Shown: positions 10,828 to 21,654, numbered from the stretch's first letter. The stretch: DNA of 64,000 nt from Notospermus geniculatus (GCA_002633025.1 NMRB01000257.1:113991-177990), one strand, 5' to 3'. Numbers and translations: made by a program. Notes: generated from the sequence alone by a model not told the origin.

Positions 10828-11376
10828 TATCGCAAGCCGTCCCTGCCATAAATCCACCATGCTGTAATTATTTACTACCATGCTAGTAAATATTTTCTAC
10901 CATGGTAGTAAGTAATTCTTACCTAGGTAATAATTATTTACTACCATGGTAGTATTTAATTCTTACCTAGGTAATAATTATTTACTACCTTGGTAGTATT
11001 TAATTCTTACCTAGGTAATAATTCGTACTTCGGAAAACGGAGTACGAATTAATACCTAGGTAATAATGATTTACTACCATGGTAGTAAATAATTATTACC
11101 TAGGTAATAATTCGTACATCGGGAAACGGAAGTACGAATTATTACCTAGGTAAGAATTAAATACTACCATGGTAGTAAATAATTATTACCTAGGTAAGAA
11201 TTAAATATTACCATGGTAGTAAATAATTATTACCTAGGTAAGAATTAAATACTACCAAGGTAGTAAATAATTATTACCTAGGTAAGAATTAAATATTACC
11301 ATGGTAGAAAATATTTACTAGCATGGTAGTAAATAATTACAGCATGGTGGATTTATGGCAGGGACGGCTTGCGATA
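10828..11376. mobile_element. Foldback element, IS3EU-like ends, interior of small palindromes
   Basis: Starts TATCGCAAGCCGTCCCTGCC and ends with the reverse complement. It is flanked by GTTTCG on both sides (10822-10827 and 11377-11382), a 6-bp target duplication. The interior alternates two palindromes, TTACCTAGGTAA and TACTACCATGGTAGTA, separated by AATAATT or AATTAAAT spacers, with two GTAC-containing hairpins near 11025 and 11115. The TAT...ATA ends with a 6-bp duplication fit the IS3EU superfamily description (TAY...RTA). Confidence 0.85.
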
Positions 11377-11382
11377 GTTTCG

Positions 11383-12379
11383 TGGCTATTTGGTCCAGGT
11401 TATCCTATAATTTTAGTGTGAAGATGGTACATTTGCAAAAGGATCCCCTGATACAAGTTTCAGCCTGGATCGGAAGTAAAATAAGGCCGCCAGGTGGCCA
11501 TCTTGAAAAATGGACTTTGGCCCATATAAAAACCGTTCAAGTTAAGCTGTGTCAACCTTGTCTAAATGTGTATACAAATATCCTCTACTTGTGCGCCAAA
11601 TTTCAGTCTCATCCGGTTCGAAATGGGGCCGCCAGTTGGCCATCTTAAAATGAAAATTCAACCTCTTCTCGTCGCCAACAAAAGTAGGTAAGACTGAACA
11701 CCTTGGTGAATTTCGGACTACAATTGCCGAATGGCTTGCCCGATTGATTTCCTAGGGGAGTGGGTTGGGGGGGGGGCTACTGATTGCGGTTGTGATCTGA
11801 TATTCAATATGGCTGCCAGGCGGACATCTTGATTTTGTATTCCGGACTGTAACTACCGAAAAGCTTGCCCGAATGATTTCATTTCTGTGGCATAGTAGGA
11901 TGGGCAATGTCCTCATAATTCCACAACAACTATGGCGACACTAGGTGAGCACAATGACCCTGGCAGTTTAATGTCTTGCAATGCCAGCATTTTGGCGACT
12001 TGTCAGTCGAAACATTAAAACTGGTTATCGCAACATATCGATCGGCACAACATTGATACCATCAGTCAGTAGACCGAAGATAACTCATTTAGATGATGAA
12101 TGAATAAGATAAAGAAACCAAGTTGAAACAACGGTCGATACTACCCCGAATGCAGGTCTGACCCATTACCTGACGACTGTCTACATGTATCACCCCAATC
12201 AAAAACAAGAACAAAACTAGAGTTGAAATTGACTTTGCAGTCAATTTGAAGACCGCCACTTTCACTGCATATGTGGCGGGTAGGCGTAACACGCCTAAGT
12301 GTTTCTGTGATGTGAACTGTTTGCAGTGGGACATTGATGGGAACCTTTAACAGCGATACCAAACAGGGTGTCTATAAAC
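11383..12379. other. Dispersed repeat region without gene
   Basis: The phrase GGCCGCCAGGTGGCCATCTT recurs in diverged form near 11488, 11624 and 11811, so this is probably an old repeat with internal periodicity. A G-run lies near 11768. Confidence 0.45.
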
Positions 12380-12580
12380 CGAAGAATGAAGATGGAAGAC
12401 CCTGAACTATAAAACGAAGATCTCCACTACTATAAAATGAAGACCCAACTATAAAACGAAGATCCCCACTACTATAAAACAACGACCCAACTATAAAACG
12501 AAGATCCCCACGTCAACGAAGACCCAACTATAAAACGAAGACCCACAACTATAAAATGAAGACCCAACTATAAAATGATG
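12380..12580. repeat. Minisatellite, AAGACCCAACTATAAAACG-like
   Basis: About nine imperfect 18-26 bp units containing ACTATAAAACGAAGA and CCCAACTATAAAA. Confidence 0.8.
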
Positions 12581-12796
12581 GGCTGTGTCAGTAACCAGTG
12601 AATAACCACAATGAAGGGTCCAAAATGAGGCCGTATTGTTGTGGAACGGACACTAGCGCCGCAGGACTGGAGCGGCAAATGCTGGAACCAACATAGGCCC
12701 AATCCGCATGCTCCGTTCTCGCCAAGTGCATGAAACGCCGTACATCAGACTGCTTCTAACGCGGTCACACGGGGAATCCCCTTGAGGAATCCCCTA

Positions 12797-13063
12797 CACT
12801 CTTAGCCGAAAAGGTTCTTTGGTGCTACACCAGGAGAACCCTCTGATTTAAGAACCCTCGGGTTGTTTAAGAACCTTTAGAGGTTACAGATATAACCTTT
12901 CCCTCAGAAAAGGGTTCTAACTGGAACCTTTATGGGTTCTTTGGCAACAGAAAGGTTCTATATGGAACCCTTTCGGGTGCTTCACAGAAGGTTCTATATA
13001 GAACCTTGGGGTTCCTCTGGTGTAGCACAAAGAACCCCTAAAGAACCTTTTTGGCTAAGAGTG
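12797..13063. mobile_element. TA-flanked foldback MITE made of GGTTCTATATAGAACC units
   Basis: Ends CACTCTTAGCCGAAAAGGTT and AACCTTTTTGGCTAAGAGTG are flanked by TA (12795-12796 and 13064-13065), as in Tc1/mariner. The interior is a run of AAGGTTCT / AGAACC palindromic units such as AAGGTTCTATATAGAACCTT near 12983. Confidence 0.8.
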
Positions 13064-13296
13064 TAGGCTTGCACTGTTAGTTTTAACATCAAAATTCATC
13101 GAAATTCATACTTCATCGTTTTTGGATGAAGCCAGGAAATGAAAGGGACCTGTCATATGCACATATCAACAAACCCTGAAAGTTTCGTGGTGATGCATGA
13201 CTTAGTTTTTGAGTTATTCCCCTGAAACCACCAGATTGGATGGAGAGAGATCCAGAGAGAGATTCAGAGATCCAGAGAATTCCAGTAAAACCAAGG

Positions 13297-13330
13297 AAGA
13301 CCGCCACACCATTGGTGTGTGGCGGTCTTA
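13297..13330. repeat. Perfect short hairpin
   Basis: AAGACCGCCACACCA and TGGTGTGTGGCGGTCTT can form a stem of about 15 bp with almost no loop. Isolated from any gene I can see. Confidence 0.6.
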
Positions 13331-13392
13331 ACAAGATGACGTAAATGTCGTATGGTTCCCGATGTACAGGTACTTCTACATGAACGGTATAT

Positions 13393-13480
13393 TGAGATCA
13401 AGATACATTGATAGAGATCAGATAGGCCCTACATTAATAGAGATCAGGATACATTGATAGAGTTCAGGAAACCTTGATTG
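13393..13480. repeat. Minisatellite, GATCAGGATACATTGATAGA
   Basis: Four imperfect units of about 20-28 bp. Confidence 0.7.
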
Positions 13481-13529
13481 ATGAATTCCGATGAAACCAC
13501 AGAACTTGATCTTATGTCAATAACTCATC

Positions 13530-13830
13530 CCATGGTTGACCTTGACTTTGATCTTGATCATAAAGGTCATTGCCTAATCGAAATGGGCATCCTCAATAAC
13601 CTAAGTATGGCTGATATCATGCCTCTACCTCTACCACAGGCAGAAATATTTCAAATTATCAAGTTTGACCTTGACCTTGACCTCTGATCATCGAGGTCCT
13701 TGCATAATCGATATGGGCATCACTGATACCCTAGGTATGGGTGATACCATGTCTATCTCTACCACAGACAGAGGTATTTCATATTTTCAAGGTTGACCTT
13801 GACCTTGACCTCTGATCATATTGATATCAC
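13530..13830. repeat. Two tandem ~125-bp units with TGACCTTGACCTTGACCT runs
   Basis: Each unit includes TGCATAATCGATATGGGCAT-like, TCTACCACAGACAGA-like and TTGACCTTGACCTTGACCTC segments. The TGACCT runs are tandem nuclear-receptor half-sites in sequence; function is unproven. Confidence 0.7.
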
Positions 13831-14079
13831 CATGACCCCAACATCTCAGATCAAAAGTAATCAAAACTGAAAACCCAATGGTAGAAAATGAAAACCCAAT
13901 GGTAGAACTTGTTCATGTTGCTCTAGGTGTTAAAGAAGCCGAGTTATGCCATCAGATATAAGCGTGACGGACAAAATATCAAGTCTGATATGTTGATGAC
14001 ATCATGATGTCAGTTACATCATTTGTTTAAAAGGTGTAAAGGTTTTGGCCTGGTAAGTTGTGTTCCCGTTTTTTGGGGG

Positions 14080-14280
14080 CCACCCCAAATATCTTGTTGG
14101 TCATATTTGTGCGTCGAAATTTTGGAAATTTAAAAATATCGTAATTATGTAATAGCTCATCAGAAAAAAACACCAAAAACCAAACTTTTAATTATGTAAT
14201 ATTTTTGTGATTTTTGTTGCCGATTGATAGAGTGGAACTTTCTTAGGACTTTGGGCTTTGCTTCGTGTTGAGTGGTGCTG
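14080..14280. repeat. Dispersed repeat, one arm of the 38.7-kb foldback family
   Basis: ATATCGTAATTATGTAATAG and GATAGAGTGGAAC match 38780-38885 in order, and the inverse arm near 39380-39420. It lies directly downstream of the stop codon of the exon at 14296. Confidence 0.7.
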
Positions 14281-14295
14281 AGCTATTTTAGAATA

Positions 14296-15327
14296 TCATG
14301 ACATGTTTGTGAATTTCACATTCGTCTCCCCACCTGGACTATAAATCTCAACCCCTTTGATGTAAGCGTAACCAGCTGTATTTTGCGACGAGCTGATTAA
14401 ATGTAGAAGTGAACCATCTATCGAGGAGAAAGCATAAAAATGATATCCATCATTCCTAACAGGATGGACAGAAGTCGTTATTTTCTTGATGCCTATCGTC
14501 CCTGAATTTTGTCCTTTTAAACCATAGCGTGCTATTCGAACCAGCTTTATACCGATAGCACGAGGGCCTGGGAATTTAAGAACAAAAAGTATATTCGAGA
14601 AGGAATTGAAAAACATGTACACCCCGAGGGTCTGACAGTTTGGGGGGTTGACGTCGACACTCTCAGCCAGGGGTCTACTGTACTTGTCACTTTCAGGATA
14701 AACGACGACGTCAACTGTGTTCATGGAGATTGTTGAAATGTACACATCTCTGCCAAATGCAAATGAACATGTTACCGCTCTCAAACGTATCCTGGTTCCA
14801 TTGATGAGAAGAAGTTGAACACGAGATGAGATGTTGACTTCTGCCACGTCGTATATTACTGCCATGTTACTCTCTTGGCATGCCACCAATAACTTATCCT
14901 GAAGTCCTTGTAGAAAGTCTAGGGTATTATCCGACAGGCATGAGTCGTCATTTGGCATGATGATATTGCCTGAACACCCTCCCGTCGACATATCCAGAAG
15001 ACTGTAACCTCTACCGTTATCACGATAGATCACATATTTCCTAAAATGCTGACCCGGCCAGAGAAGAGACCGTGACGACGCTTTGAAACAGACAGATACA
15101 TTGTACAGAATTTGAAAAGAAGATCTGCTCATATGATACACAAGTAATGACAAAAATGGCGAAGTCCGTGGTTTCCATACAAAGATAAGCCGTCCAAATG
15201 TTCTGTCAAAATCCAAAAAGTCTCTGGATCTTCTGTTTCTACAAATGGGGGGTATAACTGGAACCTTTCGATCTAAATTGAATGTGATAGTTTTCGTCTG
15301 CAATGATGATTTGTATTTCATGAACAT
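14296..15327 (-). CDS. Uncharacterised ~340-residue protein or 3' exon, paralogue 1
   Basis: An open frame of 343 codons ending in TGA at 14296. It may start at ATG 15327, which follows an in-frame TAA, or be a 3' exon entered at an ATTGCAG acceptor with first base 15297. The second is favoured because its paralogue at 19089-20129 also starts at an acceptor a few codons before the shared RKVPVIPPI / RKIPIIPPI motif. Shared features include NDDSCLSD / HEDECISG near the middle, scattered N-glycosylation sequons (NISS, NGTR) and alternating beta-like hydrophobic stretches that could be propeller-like. There is no transmembrane helix or known motif. I do not recognise the family. No AATAAA is visible downstream; a repeat begins at once. 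Confidence 0.6.
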   Translation of the reverse strand: MFMKYKSSLQTKTITFNLDRKVPVIPPICRNRRSRDFLDFDRTFGRLIFVWKPRTSPFLSLLVYHMSRSSFQILYNVSVCFKASSRSLLWPGQHFRKYVIYRDNGRGYSLLDMSTGGCSGNIIMPNDDSCLSDNTLDFLQGLQDKLLVACQESNMAVIYDVAEVNISSRVQLLLINGTRIRLRAVTCSFAFGRDVYISTISMNTVDVVVYPESDKYSRPLAESVDVNPPNCQTLGVYMFFNSFSNILFVLKFPGPRAIGIKLVRIARYGLKGQNSGTIGIKKITTSVHPVRNDGYHFYAFSSIDGSLLHLISSSQNTAGYAYIKGVEIYSPGGETNVKFTNMS

Positions 15328-15479
15328 CCACTTTGAATCAGTTTAGTTATTTTAAAGGAATATGTTGACTTGCTGAGGCCTGATATCCTATGTAGTGGTT
15401 ATCACGTTTGCTATCCAAGTGTTACCTAGTTACATGCACCGGGTTCGAATCCAGCCCACGTCATATGGTATTAAATCAC

Positions 15480-16030
15480 AAAATATGGACATTATGTCCC
15501 ATATTTTCAAAGCTGTTTTTACGCTAAAATGCATTTAAAAAAGTAAAACAATGTTTTGTAGGAAAACACATTTTCGAAGCTGTTTTAGTTGGAACACTCT
15601 GACGGAAACGCATTTTTAGGGGGCATGTTTAACTTCTTGTTGGCTTGTCTTGTCACAGCGACAGACTCCGGGCCCATATTTTCAAAGCAGTTTCAAAGAT
15701 AAAATGCATTTTATTCTAGCACTTGCAGGAATATGGGACTGCCACAGCTTTGAAAACAATGGGCCTATGGCCCATACTTTTAAAAGTTGTTTTATTCGAA
15801 ACTTGTTTTAACACAAATCTGTTCTACCTCAAGAAGCATTTTAAATTCATATTTTCAAAAGTACTTTAAGATAAAATACTGTTCTTCCTGAAACGTTGCT
15901 TTAGCTCGTTGTGTTTCAACATGATTCCCCTAGGTGTTACATGTGGGGGATGATTAATTTCTTGCGGCAGTGCCATAGGCCTGCAAGTGCATTTTAGCGT
16001 TAAAACACCCCTGAAAATGTAGGCCTAAGT
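15480..16030. repeat. Cluster of GGGCCCATATTTTCAAAG repeats
   Basis: TCCCATATTTTCAAAGC-type starts near 15497, 15673 and 15770 and inverted CTTTGAAAACAATGGGCC near 15750 suggest two or three overlapping decayed palindromic MITEs. Confidence 0.55.
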
Positions 16031-16384
16031 CACTCTCAATTTACCTGGCTCGCAAGACACTGGCTCACAGATAGACGGACACACAGACGCTGCGACACAC
16101 GGATGATCGAGATTACAAGAACCCTATTCGCTCCCATCCTCGTCCCCAGGCTCTAACTCGACATTTCTTCTGCTTTTGCCTTGGGACGAGGACATTTTCG
16201 GGTTCGGTCGTTAGACCCTGGATTCACTTCCAAGATTCTTGGCACCTCGTCCCCAACGCTTATTTCAACCTCGGTTACAGTAAATGATTGTAAAAAAATA
16301 TATTTTCATGAAAGTCTATTGTGAACACTTATGTCTATCATCAGAACGAATAATGTTTGTTATGATATGAAAAATAAAATAAAA
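16031..16384. other. No gene recognised
   Basis: Short frames only. Contains GGGACGAGGACATTTTCGGG and no structure I can assign. Confidence 0.35.
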
Positions 16385-16560
16385 TAGACCATGGGCCATA
16401 TGAATAAAAAAGAGTATTAACTTGCTAGTAGAAGTAAGTAGTAAAAGTATCTACTAGGTAGTATTCACTGAAAGTAAAAGTAAATACTTCATTTCATATG
16501 AATAAACTTTTACTTTTACTTCAAAGTACCTACTCCTACTTTACTAGTTTCTACTTGTCT
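16385..16560. mobile_element. MITE, GGGCCATATGAATAAAA family
   Basis: Begins GGGCCATATGAATAAAAAAG and carries repeated AGTAAAAGTA / TACTTTTACTT palindromic units. A second copy at 18672-18905 ends in TTATTCATATGGCCCC. Confidence 0.65.
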
Positions 16561-16844
16561 ACGACCTAAACTGACCGCTCTGAAAGTGGCTGGTTTGCCA
16601 CTAAACGCTTCATTCGTTCAACTGCTATCTGCGAATCAACGGCTAGAAATGACGTAGTTTGACCTTCTGCCCCTAGTGTCCATAAATGAATAATACCTGA
16701 TGGAGCGTTCTCGTCCCCCCCCCGCATATTTATCCCTGTAGGATTTCTGTATGTCATGTTCACTTCGAAGATTTTCTTCTGAAAAACCGCTTAGCCATCA
16801 TATAATATTCCGGNTCCGTTGTTTTCATTTTGTAAAAATGTGGT

Positions 16845-16926
16845 CGTCTTGCACTTCAAAATGTTCGAGATATCAAATGGGTGATATTTTGATATTCTGA
16901 TATTTTCATGATATATTCAATTTTCC
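16845..16926. repeat. Left part of a dispersed repeat split by an insertion
   Basis: GATATCAAATGGGTGATATT and the following bases match 31343-31420. The match breaks at the TTAA at 16927 and resumes at 18358-18510, which matches 31421-31545. Confidence 0.75.
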
Positions 16927-16930
16927 TTAA

Positions 16931-18353
16931 AGACCGTGCTTGAAACTCCAGTTGAACCACCCGGTTCAAGATACTGTAGGCGGGATCTCACATGTGTTAT
17001 TCATTTCTATTTCTGGCTGCTTTATTTACGACTCCCAGGAAGTCATTTGCTGAGTGGGGCATGGGTCAGTCAGGTCAAGCCAAGAGAGCTGTATTACATA
17101 ATAACACTCAGAGTCTGAGTCTCGACATGAATCTGCTTCTAATCTATTTTCCCTCCAAATTCTTGCACCAGTCAGTGGCCTGTGCTGAGACCTGTCCCAT
17201 TTTCCTAGGTCATGGGGGAGAGCAGTATGTCCCAGTAGCGTCCATAGTATTATTTTACTATACAAGACATAAATATGGAGGCATACGACCCTATTCTATT
17301 ATTAGTTGGCTCCTTCCAAGATGTTGGGTTGTCTTTGTTTCATAGGATGACCTCTTAGTTGGCGGGAAACAATCATTCTGCTTCATTTCTACTGGAGACT
17401 TTATACAACAAGGTTTGAAACAACAGAGAAGAATTGCTAAGAGGCCATATTTGATTAGGGAACTGCCTAATACTGCATCTATTTGGTATGACAGTTCAAC
17501 AGTTATTCGTAGATTGGCAGACCGCCTTTTTCAACATCTGACTGAGGTAATCCTACTTATATTCATATCAGGATTAATTCATGGATGATCATTGTTTACC
17601 ACATTACATTATGTAGTATGTCACCACAGTCACATGGTGAAGAATGTGGTCCACCAATCTGCGAATATTTAATGAAGTGTCGTTATAACTGAGTACAGAG
17701 TATTTGTAGACTGTGAACATCATTTCTTGTTTTTGTTACCAATCATCAGTTCATGGAGTCCTGTAGTGTTAATTTTTTGTGATTACCGGTACTCTTTTCT
17801 TCTGAAATGGATAATAGTCAATTTCGTGGATGTGGATTATTTTTATGAAATGATACGTACTATGAATGATTATTTAGGACAGTTTGTTTCAAAGGATTAG
17901 TCGCCTGCAGTGAACAAGGTAGGATTTTCACTGCAATGCCTGCATGACCTACTAACCAGGTAGCATGTCAGCAACAGCTCTATTTGTATCCTTGCTCCAG
18001 ATAAATATAGACTTCTTGGCTTGGACCGTTACTGTTGGGAAAGGAGATGTGTCAATCAAGGTGGGAAATTCAAATGAAAATCTGTTGAATGTTCCCTGTT
18101 TTCCCAAGATCATAGCAGTTTGGCAGCCAAATTCTGACAAAAGTCATTAAGATATGTTCTATTTGTTACCATTCTATGGTACCTTTGTGGTTCATAAAGA
18201 TGTCAAAAAAATTCTGTATCAAATGATTTCCTGTTTCTGGAGTTATTTGGAATTATGTTGAAAAAATCATCAGAGCTCTTTCTAGTACAAAGTCAGATGG
18301 TGATGGACTCCATTGGAGGAGGAGCCAGTGCCTTTTATACCCAGGCAAGGTCT
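16931..18353. mobile_element. TTAA-flanked 1.42-kb insertion
   Basis: The insertion begins AGACCGTGCTTG and ends CCAGGCAAGGTCT, giving imperfect inverted ends (AGACC[GT]TGC[TC]TG). It is flanked by TTAA on each side (16927-16930 and 18354-18357). The uninterrupted repeat copy at 31330-31550 has a single TTAA at this place. TTAA duplication is the hallmark of piggyBac and Kolobok. No transposase was recognised, but the interior carries exon-like sequence (17346-17546). Confidence 0.7.
17346..17546 (+). CDS. Exon-like open stretch of unknown origin inside the insertion
   Basis: Open for 67 codons between a pyrimidine-rich TTGTTTCATAG acceptor and a GAG|GTAATC donor, phase 0 at both ends. The peptide (starting DDLLVGGKQSFCF, later KRPYLIRELPNTASIWYD and IRRLADRLFQHLTE) has the composition of a genuine intracellular protein exon, not of random frame. 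A second candidate exon, reading SQMVMDSIGGGASAFYTQ, sits at 18290-18344. I do not recognise the protein. It may be a fragment of a captured host gene or of a transposon protein. Confidence 0.35.
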
Positions 18354-18357
18354 TTAA

Positions 18358-18510
18358 AACTTTTTCAACAAACAGGCCTATTACACCTCAAAGTGTCACA
18401 TCCACATTCGAAAATCAAAGACCGATGACTGACTGCAGAGAAATTAAGAAAAAACCTATGTTGCAATACTTGGCTAGTGAGTGTATAAAATGTTGAACCA
18501 ACCAAACTAC
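18358..18510. repeat. Right part of the split dispersed repeat
   Basis: Continues the match to 31421-31545 (GAAATTAAGAAAAAACCTAT, TGTTGCAATACTT) after the insertion. Confidence 0.75.
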
Positions 18511-18671
18511 ATTTTCCTCATGAAAGCGGAACAGGGCGCGGTTTCTGTATTCCTGGCACGTTCACCTATCGTCATATACCTTCCTTTGGCCCAGAATTTG
18601 CAAAAAAGCTGCCATTGTAACAAGCTGTGTCTGTTCACTTCGGCTTCAAGGTAGGTCTGGAGCTACCTTGA

Positions 18672-18905
18672 AAATTTGGAGTATGTACTTGAAAAACCTG
18701 AGTAAATACTCCACTTTATTCATACCGACTAGAGTATTTACTAACTTTGCAGTAACTACTGAAGTAGTAAATAATAAATACTTTTACTAATAGTTGGTAC
18801 TATTTACTTCACGTATTTACTTCAGTTTTATTCATACAGACAGCAGTATATACTTCAAAATTGCTAGTAAAAGTAGGTACTTTTTTTTATTCATATGGCC
18901 CCATA
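18672..18905. mobile_element. MITE, GGGCCATATGAATAAAA family (minus orientation)
   Basis: Ends TTATTCATATGGCCCC and contains several GAGTATTTACT / AGTAAATACT palindromic units. Second copy of the element at 16385-16560. Confidence 0.6.
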
Positions 18906-19088
18906 TTTTAATCCATTTACTTGGGTATTCCAAATTTCAAATTGGGTATGACGTCAGGCCGATAGCCAATCACAGCCGAGGTGTTCAGTTCTGAGGCCAG
19001 GGTTTAACAAGCCAACGTTAAGCCCTGGGAACGAGGTTGTATTCGCTCCGCAGAGCAATTGGGAACTGAGGGAGAAATATCGATGAGT

Positions 19089-20129
19089 TTACCACTTGTG
19101 AACATGAACCCGATCATAATATCCTGCAGTCGTGTGAATTGTCCATACGTTCAACTTTTCATCAACGGTGACTTCCTGTTTTTGAAATATTGTAGTCTTC
19201 TGAAATTTTTTTTGAACGTTCACGTATGTTTTCCTAACCGCGCCGTCTGGTGTTGATAGTAAGGACTTTGATATATAGCTCAATTCCAGTAACACTAAGT
19301 GTGACTTTTTGGAGCCTAGGATGACGACCCCCTGTCGACACTGAGTCATTAGATGCGTTAATTTACCATTCACTATAAGTTTATCCCACCCTTTCGCGGG
19401 GACCCCATCCCGAGTTTTTCGGAAAACTATATATATAAGGTCGGTTATGTCATTGAGGGTCTGGTATAAAAGATAGCAATCGTCATCGAAAAAAAAATGG
19501 AAGTCCGCGAAAGACAGTGATCCCCCAATACCGATTTTGGTTGTGTCATTGACTACTAAGGTGTAGACAATTTCACCACCGAGACGGTTTCTTCTGGAGC
19601 TGTAGATGGTCACCACAAGCCCCCTTCCGGGTTGGTAACACCAAAACACACCGACAGTCAGATCCGCCGTACTTGAGAACTTCAGCGCATACTCGTCTTG
19701 GCCATTTTGGTAAAGATTGTCAAACTTCCCCAACCCACTTATGCATTCATCTTCATGTGGTACAGACATGCGGCCTAAAGATTTACCAGTTAAAAAGTTA
19801 AATACCATTATATCTAATTTGACCTGCCCAGCACCGACCTGTGTCTCAATCATCATTGCAAAATGAAATGAAACAAAAAGTAAAAAATTTGTTCCACCAT
19901 TCTCTGTATCATAATAAAAGGAAGAATTGTACTGTATCCGGTATGTTGTTGTTGTGCTGCCAGGTCTGTAGACAGGTGTGTAGACAAGACATCTCCTCCG
20001 AGGGACGGGATATTCAATATAATGAACAAATATGGAAGAATGGACCTCATTGAATGACAGAATAATGTCTCTGAGAGTTCTATTTATTGGTGGAATTATT
20101 GGGATCTTTCGAACCAGGCGCAATGAAGG
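19089..20129 (-). CDS. Uncharacterised ~345-residue 3' exon, paralogue 2
   Basis: An open frame to a stop at 19089, entered at a CCTATTTCTAG acceptor whose first exon base is 20129. There is no in-frame ATG at its start, so it is a 3' exon. It is a paralogue of the 14296-15327 product: RKIPIIPPIN near the start, a VPHEDECISGLG segment near residue 120, a D-rich FFFDDDCYLLY stretch near 220, and a C-terminal half of similar length. Sequons such as NSS, NDT and NRT and the lack of lysine-rich or nuclear motifs suggest a secreted or surface protein. The function is unknown. The upstream exon was not identified; a frame at 20080-20322 overlaps a dispersed repeat. Confidence 0.65.
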   Translation of the reverse strand, partial: PSLRLVRKIPIIPPINRTLRDIILSFNEVHSSIFVHYIEYPVPRRRCLVYTPVYRPGSTTTTYRIQYNSSFYYDTENGGTNFLLFVSFHFAMMIETQVGAGQVKLDIMVFNFLTGKSLGRMSVPHEDECISGLGKFDNLYQNGQDEYALKFSSTADLTVGVFWCYQPGRGLVVTIYSSRRNRLGGEIVYTLVVNDTTKIGIGGSLSFADFHFFFDDDCYLLYQTLNDITDLIYIVFRKTRDGVPAKGWDKLIVNGKLTHLMTQCRQGVVILGSKKSHLVLLELSYISKSLLSTPDGAVRKTYVNVQKKFQKTTIFQKQEVTVDEKLNVWTIHTTAGYYDRVHVHKW

Positions 20130-20199
20130 CTAGAAATAGGACGTACTGAAAGCATGACCACAGCGAAGGGCCTTGCTTGATGCAACCGAGTATGAGAAT

Positions 20200-21238
20200 A
20201 ATAAGCCTTCCTTGTATGCTCCAGATTCTTTTCCATTTGCATTCGGAGCTTCCGAAGACAACTGCTCGGCAATTTCCGTTGACACTCGCATTTCCCCTCG
20301 GACACAATTCCAAGGCAGCCATCTTGAACGCGCAACGATTGCAACGCGCTTGTGAGGGCTTTGAGTAATGCGGTTCGCCTCATCACACCAGCAATACTCT
20401 GCGCATGAACTAAACAGGTCACAAAAAATGTTGCGTTATTGATCAATAGGGCCTAATTGGCAGATTAAGTGAGATACCGGTAAGTTTATATATAATACAT
20501 GTATGTGCCTCCACTTATCAAACAAATCAGGTTTAACATCTTAACATGGCAAAAATTCGGGGAAATAGTCCGACGGTCACGTGGGTTTGTTGATAAGCAA
20601 TATGGCTGCCTTGGGCTTGTGTCCGAGGTGAAATGCGCTGCCCAGTGACAGATAAGCAGTTCATGGCGCTGAGAGAGTCGACCAACGAGAGCACCGAGCA
20701 ACCGGTAACCAAGCAAGTCTGAGACACTTTTTCATTGGCCGAGCGGTTCGTAGCCATGGTAGCACAAGAACATCCGTTGCCAACCGGCCAAAGAGTTCAG
20801 AAAGCAGCGTGCTGATAGGCTGTAAAACTCGCGCCATGCCCTGACGCCATCTGCTGACCAAACGCGGTGACTCCCACGAAGTGAAGCAGTTGTGGAGAGC
20901 GGGTAAACCGAAGGGGGCGCGACTCACAACTGCGTACGGAGTTTAGTACTACAGGTGCGCGTGATCACTCCTCGCGGGATCACATGGCTTTATCAATGGC
21001 ACGATATATGAAGGCCTACGTTGGTCACGTGACTCGACCATGGCATGAAATACGTACGCATATCACGCTCGAAACTGCTGCGAATTGCCAAACCTTGCTC
21101 CACAATGTACGCACAGCGTGTGCAACTCTATCAGTACACACCGTTGTGCTAACATTGTGTAATGTACCTGGCATCTGAGCTAAATCGCTATGAAATCAAG
21201 CGAAACTGACCATGACGCTCAAAATATTCAAACTATTC
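20200..21238. other. No gene recognised; three-copy repeat
   Basis: ATATGGCTGCCTTGGGCTTG with TGTCCGAGGTGAAATGCGC at 20600-20640 recurs at 25560-25600 and inverted at 20280-20325. Frames crossing it (ATGGCTGCC...) are therefore not trusted as coding. Confidence 0.45.
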
Positions 21239-21358
21239 TTCATTCCACTTTCGAGTGGCGCGAGGTTTATGTTCCACAAGGGCTGGGTCAAATTCGATTT
21301 GTCTTTTTGCCGCTATAGCCATCATCACTGTCATTTTCCCTATACACGTGACAGANGT
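21239..21358. mobile_element. Fragment of the CATTCC...GCGAGGTTTAT MITE
   Basis: CATTCCACTTTCGAGTGGCG with CGAGGTTTAT matches the left arm of 7405-7827; the right arm is missing. One ambiguous base at 21356. Confidence 0.65.
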
Positions 21359-21654
21359 GGATGAATTTTTGACCGTTGCACACCCAACTGCGTAGGGATT
21401 CGAAAGAGTTTTTAGTTTGTTCCTTAAAAAAACATTGAATACCAACAGAATGTTAAAATAGAAATATCTTTATCAATGCTGGAACAAATTTTTAATTTTT
21501 GCTACGATTCGGCCCACTTTATCAAAATATTTTGTAAAATCGATGAGCACAAGAATCTCGTGCTGTGTTTAGCCGTTTTGTAAATATTATTTTAGGAGTG
21601 CAGGAGTCCACTTAGGGCATTATAGCTACTCATCAAACAATATTGGGCGATATT

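Noticed and set aside
13297-13330. Hairpin considered as a terminator or microRNA precursor
   Set aside because: The stem is too short for a precursor and bacterial-type terminators do not apply here.
20080-20446. Frames that might provide a signal-anchor exon for the 19089-20129 gene
   Set aside because: The start region (ATGGCTGCC...) is a dispersed repeat found twice more in the window and the frame does not join the exon correctly.
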